Source: Ignatzschineria sp. (GTDB taxonomy: Bacteria > Pseudomonadota > Gammaproteobacteria > Cardiobacteriales > Wohlfahrtiimonadaceae). Taken from it: a stretch of DNA of 21,386 nucleotides. The notes beneath the pieces were generated by a model. That model saw only the letters and a program-made list of their open reading frames with translations, was not told where the DNA came from and searched no databases. The position numbers were made by a program, and so were the translations under genes. Below are positions 15,856 through 21,386 of this stretch, piece by piece. Position 1 is the first letter of the stretch; the number at the start of each line of letters is the position of its first letter. Where the stretch lies: NCBI GenBank assembly GCA_030151245.1, contig JASLEF010000041.1, forward strand, positions 1 through 21,386, in the 5' to 3' direction.

Positions 15856-16178
15856 TCGAATATTTTATAAAAAAGCAGTATGATATGAACAATATTCAAA
15901 TATATTCATAGTGTGAGTAAAAAAGGTACTCAAAAACTCTTTATAAATTAATAACCTACAACTTATAAAGTCCATAGGCTATATATCACTTATTTCTAGA
16001 AAGCAGATCATAATGGCTTCTAGAAACTTCTTCTTTCAATCGGTAGATATTTGAAAAAAGAATCTTGATAACCATAAAGAATAAAGTCTTCTAATCCTTC
16101 TACGGATAATAGAAATACAAGGACTTTAGTCACTTAGAAAATATAACACTGAGAAACTGAAAAACTGAGAAAATATAG
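15856..16178. other. non-coding region before mlaA with serial inverted repeats
   Basis: Roughly 320 bp without a credible gene. Inverted repeats occur one after another: TGAGTA/TACTCA (15914-15932); CTTTATAA/TTATAAAG (15939-15970); TTTCTAGAAAGC/GCTTCTAGAAA (15993-16026, one-base offset); and AAAGTCTTCTAATCC opposite GGATAATAGAA...GACTTT (16083-16127). Short direct copies of CTGAGAAA lie just before the mlaA start. A TATGAT at 15879-15884 could be a -10. It may be a structured mlaA leader, a small RNA or a mosaic of regulatory sites; I cannot decide. Confidence 0.5.
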
Positions 16179-16964
16179 ATGAAATACTTTCGATTATTAG
16201 GCACCTTATTATTAGCAGGAACCATTACTGCTTGTGCTGGAAATCCGCCCAATCCTTACGATCCTTATGAGGGGTATAACCGCCCTACCTATGCGTTTAA
16301 TACCGCTTTTGATAATGCGATCTCAAAACCCGTGGCAAAAGGTTATGTCAAAGTTGTCCCTAAAACGGTGAGAAAAGGCGTTTCTAACTCTTTAAGTAAC
16401 CTTGGCGATACGCACAATGCTGTCGTTCACGTGACACAAGGAGAATTCCTATCTGCATTAGAAAGTCTGCATCGCTTTGTCTTTAACTCAACCTTTGGCT
16501 TACTTGGATTTGTCGATCTTACCGAAAGCTTTAATTTACCGCCCAAGAAAATTAATGATATGGGAACGACCTACGCTAAAATGGGATGGGCTAATAGTAA
16601 CTATTTCGTCATTCCCTTTATCGGTCCTTCAACATCACGTGACACCGTTGGTGTTGTGAGCGATGTCTTTGTGAATCCCGCAACTTATGCCTTTAATGAT
16701 TGGCAAGCACTTGGACTTTATACCGTCGGTCTTGTCAATCTTCGCAGTGAGTTATTAGATGTGGATTCTGTCACAAAATCTGCTGCTCTAGATCCCTATG
16801 TTTTCCAGCGTGAAGCTTACTTACAATATCGTAATCAAGTACTCAAAAACCGCGGTGTAAAGTATATTCGCTCAGCACATGAAAGAGAAGATAACTTCGA
16901 TGATTATGACGATGAAGATGCAGGGTTATCAATTGCCGAACTTGCTCGTCAGAGAAATCAATAA
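16179..16964 (+). CDS. mlaA: MlaA (VacJ) family outer-membrane lipoprotein
   Basis: Outer-membrane component of the Mla pathway, which removes phospholipids from the outer leaflet and hands them to periplasmic MlaC. The 261 residues start with a lipoprotein signal peptide ending at the lipobox ITAC, with the lipidated Cys at position 19. VacJ signatures follow: DPYEGYNRPTYAFNTAFD, VRKGVSNSLSNLGDTHN, FVFNSTFGLLGFVDL, GWANSNYFVIPFIGPSTSRDTVG and YLQYRNQVLKNRG. The C-terminal tail is acidic (DNFDDYDDEDAG). The Shine-Dalgarno site is weak (GAGAAAAT). mlaFEDCB is not in this window; the nearest genes are a different ABC pair upstream and rsmE downstream. Confidence 0.95.
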   Translation: MKYFRLLGTLLLAGTITACAGNPPNPYDPYEGYNRPTYAFNTAFDNAISKPVAKGYVKVVPKTVRKGVSNSLSNLGDTHNAVVHVTQGEFLSALESLHRFVFNSTFGLLGFVDLTESFNLPPKKINDMGTTYAKMGWANSNYFVIPFIGPSTSRDTVGVVSDVFVNPATYAFNDWQALGLYTVGLVNLRSELLDVDSVTKSAALDPYVFQREAYLQYRNQVLKNRGVKYIRSAHEREDNFDDYDDEDAGLSIAELARQRNQ

Positions 16965-17005
16965 TTTTTATTTAAAGCTGATGATATAGCTTTAGAAAAT
17001 AACGG

Positions 17006-17044
17006 AGGCGTTTAGTCAATAGATTAAGCGCCTTTGATCTTTTA
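17006..17044 (+). terminator. probable terminator after mlaA
   Basis: AGGCGTTT (17006-17013) pairs with AAGCGCCT (17026-17033) with one G-U pair around a 12-base loop, followed by TTGATCTTTT. It lies 42 bp after the mlaA stop. Another small inverted repeat, AAAGCT/AGCTTT, lies just upstream. Confidence 0.5.
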
Positions 17045-17071
17045 GCAATTTTATAAAAGGACCGAGAGCCA

Positions 17072-17878
17072 ATGCGCCGTTTTTTAAACCAACCGTTAAT
17101 GATTGGTGAAGAAATTACCCTTCAAGATGAAGACTATAACTATATTGCTCGTGTTTTAAGAAGCCGTGAAAATGATCCTATTACATTATTCAATGGAGAA
17201 GGTGGAGAGTATCACGGACACATTGTGGATATTGCCAAACGTCATCTGACGGTTAAACTTAAAAAATATAATCCTATTGATCGTACTAGTAGCCTCAAAA
17301 TTCACCTGCTTCAATCTCTCGCAAAAGGTGAAAAAATGGAATTAGTCCTACAAAAAAGCACAGAACTTGGTGTGACCTCCATCACGCCATTAGCAACAAC
17401 GCGCAGCGTGATGCATCTCAAAAAAGATCAAACCGACAAGCGCTTAGAACGCTGGAATAACATCATTACATCTGCCTGCGAACAGTGCGAACTCAATATT
17501 CCCCCGATACTTTACGAGCCGATTTCTCTTGAAAACTGGATTCAGGAGATTTTACCAACCTACAATACAACACTCATCACATTAGCACCGACCGCAGAAC
17601 ACTCTTTAGGAAGTTTTTTAAAAGCGTTGCCACAGTCACAAAATCTTGGTGCGAAATCTTTACAACAAGCCCCCGAACACTCTTTTACCATTGTCATCGG
17701 TCCTGAGGGTGGACTGACGGAGGAAGAGATTACAGCCTTACAAAATGCCGGCGCACAAAGTGTCTCCTTAGGCCAAAGAATATTACGAACTGAAACCGCT
17801 GCACTATCCGTTATCTCAACACTTCAAGGATTATTGGGCGACTGGTCCACAGAAACAGAAATCCCCTTTGAAGATTAG
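17072..17878 (+). CDS. rsmE: 16S rRNA (uracil(1498)-N(3))-methyltransferase
   Basis: SPOUT-class methyltransferase that methylates N3 of U1498 in 16S rRNA of the 30S subunit. The 268-residue protein has the N-terminal PUA-like domain (MRRFLNQPLMIGEEI, HVLRS-type stretch YIARVLRSRENDPITLFNGEGGEY). The knotted C-terminal domain has KGEKMELVLQKSTELGV, ITSACEQCE, IGPEGGLTEEEI and LGQRILRTETAALSVIS, which form the SAM site. Length is slightly above the usual 243-250, mainly through an insertion near residues 185-205. AAAAGGACC precedes the ATG. gshB often neighbours rsmE in gammaproteobacteria, as here. Confidence 0.95.
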   Translation: MRRFLNQPLMIGEEITLQDEDYNYIARVLRSRENDPITLFNGEGGEYHGHIVDIAKRHLTVKLKKYNPIDRTSSLKIHLLQSLAKGEKMELVLQKSTELGVTSITPLATTRSVMHLKKDQTDKRLERWNNIITSACEQCELNIPPILYEPISLENWIQEILPTYNTTLITLAPTAEHSLGSFLKALPQSQNLGAKSLQQAPEHSFTIVIGPEGGLTEEEITALQNAGAQSVSLGQRILRTETAALSVISTLQGLLGDWSTETEIPFED

Positions 17879-17900
17879 CAAACAAGATTCACAAAAAATC

Positions 17901-17931
17901 AACGGGAAGGATCCATCTCATCCTTCCCGTT
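17901..17931. terminator. strong 12-bp hairpin between rsmE and gshB
   Basis: AACGGGAAGGAT (17901-17912) and ATCCTTCCCGTT (17920-17931) are perfect complements around CCATCTC. On the plus strand no T-run follows. On the minus strand the hairpin is followed by GATTTTTTGT. It probably still marks the end of rsmE. Confidence 0.65.
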
Positions 17932-18095
17932 AAGCTCTCTACTCTCCTATAAAGAGCCCCAATAATCGATATCTCTCACATTAAGGAATTCTATTTTCCC
18001 TTCACCTCAAAATGCTTTATGCTGAGGCTTTACACAGATAAAATCATCAAGAAAAATAGCATTACCTAAAAAACATTTCGCTTTCGAGGAAGTTT

Positions 18096-19079
18096 ATGAA
18101 TAAGACCCCAAGAATTATCTTTATAATGGATCCCATCGAATCCCTACTTGCCAAAAAAGATACGACGATTGGCATGATGATGGGGGCCGCTAGTCTCAAT
18201 CTCCCGATCTACTACACGCAACAAGAAGAGATCTATTTATTAGAGGGGATCGTCCAGACAACAGCAAGCGAAGTTACCCTCAATACTACAGGGGATAACA
18301 AATTAGCGGATTTTGATGATTGGTATTCATTAAAACCTGCGGAAAACCTTGTATTTGGTCCTAATGATATTGTGTTACAGCGGAAAGATCCGCCCTTTAA
18401 CATGCACTATATTCACACGACCTATCTCTTGGAGTTAATGGAAAAACAGGGATCTCTCATTTGTAATCGTCCAGATTCCCTTCGCGATTGTAATGAAAAA
18501 ATGTTCACCACTTGGTTCCCCGAGCTCTGCCCTCCGACACTTGTCACGAGCCAAAGTCATCATATTAAAGCCTTTATTGAGAAGCACCACGATACCATCG
18601 TTAAACCTCTTGATGGCATGGGAGGAAGTTCTATTTTCAGAGTCGCGGAAAAAGATCCGAATCTTAACGTTATTCTCGAAACACTCACCGAACACAATAC
18701 AACCTCTATTATGGTACAACGTTATATTCCAGAGATTAGCAAAGGGGATAAACGCATTATTCTTATCAATGGCAAACCAGCTCCCTACCTACTTGCTCGG
18801 GTTCCTGCCGCAAATGAAACCCGAGGAAACTTAGCCGCTGGAGCGACAGGTATTGTGCAGGCTCTTTCAGAGAATGACCTGCGTATTTGTAAAGCCCTAG
18901 GCCCTGAGCTTGTCAAGCGAGGGCTCTACTTTGTCGGGCTAGATGTCATCGGGGATTATTTAACAGAAATTAATGTCACAAGTCCTACCGGGATTCGCCA
19001 AATTGATGATGAAACAGGGACTTTTTTAGGGCGCGATATTATTGAAGCGCTACTGACAAAATGGCGTCACCAAGCTTAA
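18096..19079 (+). CDS. gshB: glutathione synthase
   Basis: ATP-grasp ligase joining gamma-glutamylcysteine and glycine to form glutathione, the second step of the cytoplasmic pathway. The 327 residues show the prokaryotic GshB N-terminal domain (IIFIMDPIESLLAKKDTTIGMMMGA), then QRKDPPFNMHYIHTTYLLELME, CNRPDSLRDCNEKMF, and VKPLDGMGGSSIF as the ATP-grasp glycine loop. IPEISKGDKRIILINGKP, RGNLAAGATG and ETGTFLGRDII complete the catalytic region, with the metal-binding acidic residues and Asn of LTEINVTSPTG. GAGGAAG lies just before the ATG. gshA is not in the window. Confidence 0.96.
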   Translation: MNKTPRIIFIMDPIESLLAKKDTTIGMMMGAASLNLPIYYTQQEEIYLLEGIVQTTASEVTLNTTGDNKLADFDDWYSLKPAENLVFGPNDIVLQRKDPPFNMHYIHTTYLLELMEKQGSLICNRPDSLRDCNEKMFTTWFPELCPPTLVTSQSHHIKAFIEKHHDTIVKPLDGMGGSSIFRVAEKDPNLNVILETLTEHNTTSIMVQRYIPEISKGDKRIILINGKPAPYLLARVPAANETRGNLAAGATGIVQALSENDLRICKALGPELVKRGLYFVGLDVIGDYLTEINVTSPTGIRQIDDETGTFLGRDIIEALLTKWRHQA

Positions 19080-19106
19080 TCCCATAGAGACCATTCACAT
19101 CATTGG

Positions 19107-19159
19107 GAGATTTAAAATTTTATAGCAATAGGATTTTAAATCTCTTCTTTTGATCTTTT
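19107..19159 (+). terminator. intrinsic terminator after gshB
   Basis: GAGATTTAAAAT (19107-19118) and ATTTTAAATCTC (19133-19144) are perfect complements around a 14-base loop, followed by TTCTTTTGATCTTTTT. Clear rho-independent terminator ending gshB. Confidence 0.8.
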
Positions 19160-19193
19160 TCTCCCATAATAGGGGCTTTTTCAGGAGTTTTTG

Positions 19194-20240
19194 ATGTCAC
19201 TTCATATCGACAACCTTCTTCATCGTCTAGAGACCTTAGTTAATACCCCCTCTCCTTCAGGATTTACAACACAGGCACTTCGTTATATCGAAAAAGAACT
19301 GACAGCAATCGGATTGCCCATTATCAGAACGCATAAGGGAGCGATTATTACTAAAATTGAAGGGGAAAATTCGACAAGATCGAGACTTCTAACAGCACAT
19401 GTTGATACCCTCGGAGCGATGGTAAAAGAAGTTAAAGCAGATGGTCGTTTAAAGCTCACCAAAATCGGCGGTTTTAATTGGAATGCAGTTGAAGGAGAGT
19501 ATTGTCAAGTCCATACGCGCAGTGGAAAAACATTCTCTGGAACAATCTTAATGCATGAAACTTCTGTGCATGTTTACCGCGATTCCGGCGAACTTCCGAG
19601 AGATGATGCGCATATTGAAGTTCGCCTCGACGAAAAGAGTCTATCAGCAGCAGACACACTCGCTCTCGGCATTCATGCCGGCGACTTTGTCTCATTCAAT
19701 CCTCGATTTCACTATACCGATAACGGATTTATTAAATCTCGGCACTTAGACGATAAAGCCAGTGTCGCTCTCCTCTTCTCTTTGATAGAAGCGATCCAGA
19801 AATCCGCAGAATGCCTACCCCATACAATCTACTTCTATTTCTCCAATAATGAAGAGATTGGCTTTGGAGGGAATGCATCAATACCCAAAGATGTCGTGGA
19901 ATATTTAGCCGTCGATATGGGCGCTATTGGAGATGGGCAGACTACGGATGAATATAGTGTCTCAATCTGTGCTAAGGATTCCTCTGGCCCTTATCATTAT
20001 GAGCTCACCAATCAACTTATCTCCTTAGCTCAGCAGGGTAAAATTCCTCATCAAGTGGATATCTATCCATTCTATGGGTCTGATGCCTCTGCAGCTATTC
20101 GAGCAGGATTTGATATTCGTCACGCCTTAATTGGCCCAGGTATTGAATCTTCTCATGCAATGGAAAGAACACATTTAGACTCCATGATCGCCACATTTGA
20201 GCTTTTATGGGCTTACAGCTACTGTGCAATGATTGATTAA
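19194..20240 (+). CDS. M42 family metallopeptidase (glutamyl aminopeptidase-like)
   Basis: Dinuclear zinc/cobalt aminopeptidase of the M42 family, whose members trim N-terminal residues from short peptides in the cytoplasm, often as tetrahedral dodecamers. From the ATG at 19194 it has 348 residues. The expected ligands are visible: H69 and D71 in LLTAHVDT, D186 in SRHLDDKAS, E220-E221 in FSNNEEIGFGG, D241 in AVDMGA, and H321 in ESSHAMER. The insertion with the beta-barrel segment (about 75-170) is present. A TTG three bases upstream is possible, but CAGGAG (19182-19187) is six bases from the ATG. Substrate preference cannot be read from sequence. The terminator after gshB separates the two genes. 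Confidence 0.9.
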   Translation: MSLHIDNLLHRLETLVNTPSPSGFTTQALRYIEKELTAIGLPIIRTHKGAIITKIEGENSTRSRLLTAHVDTLGAMVKEVKADGRLKLTKIGGFNWNAVEGEYCQVHTRSGKTFSGTILMHETSVHVYRDSGELPRDDAHIEVRLDEKSLSAADTLALGIHAGDFVSFNPRFHYTDNGFIKSRHLDDKASVALLFSLIEAIQKSAECLPHTIYFYFSNNEEIGFGGNASIPKDVVEYLAVDMGAIGDGQTTDEYSVSICAKDSSGPYHYELTNQLISLAQQGKIPHQVDIYPFYGSDASAAIRAGFDIRHALIGPGIESSHAMERTHLDSMIATFELLWAYSYCAMID

Positions 20241-20265
20241 GGGCGGGTTCTCTTTCGTAAAATGG

Positions 20266-20294
20266 GCGCTTCAACTACACAGAAGTGCTTTTTT
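20266..20294 (+). terminator. intrinsic terminator after the M42 peptidase gene
   Basis: GCGCTTC (20266-20272) and GAAGTGC (20282-20288), with one G-U pair, flank a nine-base loop and are followed by six T residues. Good position 25 bp after the stop. Confidence 0.75.
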
Positions 20295-20297
20295 CCG

Positions 20298-20303
20298 TAT
20301 AAT
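20298..20303 (+). promoter_or_regulatory. candidate -10 box for yicC
   Basis: TATAAT at 20298-20303 follows the upstream terminator immediately and precedes yicC by about 100 bp. The -35 region overlaps the terminator stem and has no good TTGACA match, so the assignment rests on the -10 alone. Confidence 0.4.
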
Positions 20304-20403
20304 AGTTTTCATATTTACACAATGCTTTAGAACACCCTTCCTTCAAAAAGGAGCCGCAGCGTGTTCTTCACTCATAAACAACCCTATAAGATAAAGGATG
20401 CCT

Positions 20404-21270
20404 ATGTTACGCTCCATGACGGGATTTTCCCGCGAAACCACGACGACCGAAATTGGGCAACTTAGCCTTGAGGTTCGTAGCGTTAACCATCGCTATTTAG
20501 ACCCTACTTTTAAAATGCCGGAACTTCTCCGTGCGTTAGAACCAGAACTTCGAGAAACATTACAAAAAAATGTTTCTCGAGGAAAAGTGGAAGTCGCCAT
20601 CCGTATCGACTTCGATGAAGCAGAAAGTGCCCATCTCACCTTTAATGAATCAGCGGCAAAAGAGCTTATTGCCATTCATGGCAAGGCCAACCACCTCCTA
20701 GGTACTAGCACTCAGTTATCAGCGCTTCAATTGATGCAACTTCCAGGTGTCATGAAAGCCTCTAGCCTTAATGCAGACTCTATTAAAGCCCCCCTTTTCG
20801 CTCTTTTTGATACCGCGCTTCAATCCTTTTTAGCAAACCGTGAGCGAGAAGGTGCCCGTTTAAAAGAGATGATGCTTGATCGCTTAGAACAAATGGCGAC
20901 ACTGGTAGAAAAAGCTCGCGAACAACGCCCTATTGCTGTTGAAAAAATTGAAGAACGTCTTCGTAGTCGCTTAGAGAACTTAGATATCGAACATGATCCG
21001 CAACGTTTTGAACAAGAACTCATCTACGTTACACAACGTTTAGATATTGATGAGGAAATTGACCGTTTAACGGCTCATATTGCAGAGATGAAGCATGTTT
21101 TTAGCCGAAAAGAACCGGTTGGTCGTCGCTTAGACTTCCTCACCCAGGAGCTCAATCGTGAAGCTAACACCTTAGGCTCAAAATCTCAAGATGTCACTCT
21201 TACCCAAATTGGTGTCGATCTAAAAGTTTTAATCGAACAGATTCGTGAACAGATTCAAAATATTGAATAA
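20404..21270 (+). CDS. yicC: YicC family endoribonuclease-like protein
   Basis: YicC-family protein (YicC N-terminal domain plus DUF1732). E. coli YicC has been described as an RNase affecting small-RNA turnover. The N-terminus MLRSMTGFSR and EVRSVNHRYLDPTFKMPE match the family. The C-terminal half shows RFEQELIYVTQRLDIDEEIDRLTAHI and PVGRRLDFLTQELNREANTLGSKS. The central part is helical and charged. Two in-frame ATGs exist, at 20398 and 20404. The family starts at the second, and AAAGGA (20393-20398) is correctly placed for it, giving 288 residues. It often sits beside gmk or rph in gammaproteobacteria; those genes are not visible here. Confidence 0.94.
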   Translation: MLRSMTGFSRETTTTEIGQLSLEVRSVNHRYLDPTFKMPELLRALEPELRETLQKNVSRGKVEVAIRIDFDEAESAHLTFNESAAKELIAIHGKANHLLGTSTQLSALQLMQLPGVMKASSLNADSIKAPLFALFDTALQSFLANREREGARLKEMMLDRLEQMATLVEKAREQRPIAVEKIEERLRSRLENLDIEHDPQRFEQELIYVTQRLDIDEEIDRLTAHIAEMKHVFSRKEPVGRRLDFLTQELNREANTLGSKSQDVTLTQIGVDLKVLIEQIREQIQNIE

Positions 21271-21332
21271 ACGAATATTAAATCAATCGAGTGAGAGCAA
21301 TCATCTACTTTCATCAAAATAGAAAAATGCAA

Positions 21333-21363
21333 AAGCCCTGAAAAATATCAGGGCTTCTTTTTT
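21333..21363. terminator. bidirectional terminator between yicC and the tRNA gene
   Basis: AAGCCCTGA (21333-21341) and TCAGGGCTT (21348-21356) are perfect complements. Plus-strand T-rich sequence CTTTTTTTT follows for yicC. On the minus strand the same stem is followed by TTGCATTTTTC, so it can also end the tRNA transcript. The T-run touches the tRNA CCA end. Confidence 0.85.
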
Positions 21364-21386
21364 GGCGCGCCTAAGAGGGATCGAAC
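21363..21386 (-). tRNA. 3' end of a tRNA gene, cut by the window edge
   Basis: Read on the minus strand, the last 24 bases are the T-loop TTCGATC preceded by one stem base (G), a five-base T-stem strand CCTCT, a seven-base acceptor strand TAGGCGC, a discriminator G and an encoded CCA ending at 21363. These lengths match the 3' part of a canonical tRNA exactly. The 5' acceptor strand should therefore read GCGCCTA beyond the window. G at position 73 is common in tRNAs for Asn, Asp, Gln, Ser and Trp; the anticodon is not visible, so no isotype is assigned. Confidence 0.85.

Noticed and set aside
15816..20300. DNA uptake signal sequences in the terminators (AAGTGC occurrences)
   Set aside because: AAGTGC occurs near 15820 and 20284, but the full Pasteurellaceae core AAGTGCGGT was not seen, and other terminators do not share it.

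Overview
The window looks like ordinary chromosomal DNA from an AT-rich gammaproteobacterium. The supporting genes are an accD-folC-SPOR(dedD)-cvpA string, ubiG, a YciK-like short-chain dehydrogenase, YoaA rather than a Gram-positive DinG, MlaA, a YadG/YadH ABC pair, GshB and YicC. A SufU-type scaffold together with this low GC and gene order is compatible with the Cardiobacteriales/Ignatzschineria-Wohlfahrtiimonas area. That placement is recall-based inference and was not tested.

Layout. Positions 1-989 hold two minus-strand Fe-S assembly genes: sufU, then a SufT-like DUF59 gene. A 314-bp divergent spacer separates them from a long plus-strand series. First comes accD (fatty acid synthesis), then folC (folate), overlapping a DedD-like SPOR protein, then cvpA overlapping ubiG (ubiquinone), then a divergent YciK-like SDR. 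A periplasmic M16 peptidase pair follows at 6560-9325. A 451-bp gene-free gap contains a long hairpin carrying two inverted DnaA-box-like 9-mers. Next are yoaA (Fe-S helicase) and plsY (phospholipid synthesis), ended by tandem hairpins. rluB (rRNA pseudouridine synthase) has a tail of nine 36-bp repeats and a clear terminator. An ABC exporter pair (yadG-yadH) follows, then a 363-bp gap rich in inverted repeats, the outer-membrane lipoprotein gene mlaA, rsmE (rRNA methyltransferase), gshB (glutathione), an M42 metallopeptidase and yicC. The final 24 bases are the 3' end of a minus-strand tRNA gene cut by the window edge. It faces yicC across a shared bidirectional terminator.

How the genes fit together. 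Most are housekeeping functions: Fe-S assembly, fatty acid and phospholipid synthesis, folate and quinone synthesis, envelope maintenance, rRNA modification, DNA repair and glutathione. Tight spacing (8-bp overlaps at folC/dedD, cvpA/ubiG and yadG/yadH; 12 bp between the M16 genes) suggests short operons separated by intrinsic terminators.

I found no phage, insertion sequence, CRISPR array, toxin-antitoxin module or defence island, and no clear novel multi-gene system. The points most worth a second look are the SDR with an altered active site, the DnaA-box hairpin before yoaA, the repeat-expanded RluB tail and the structured-looking region before mlaA.
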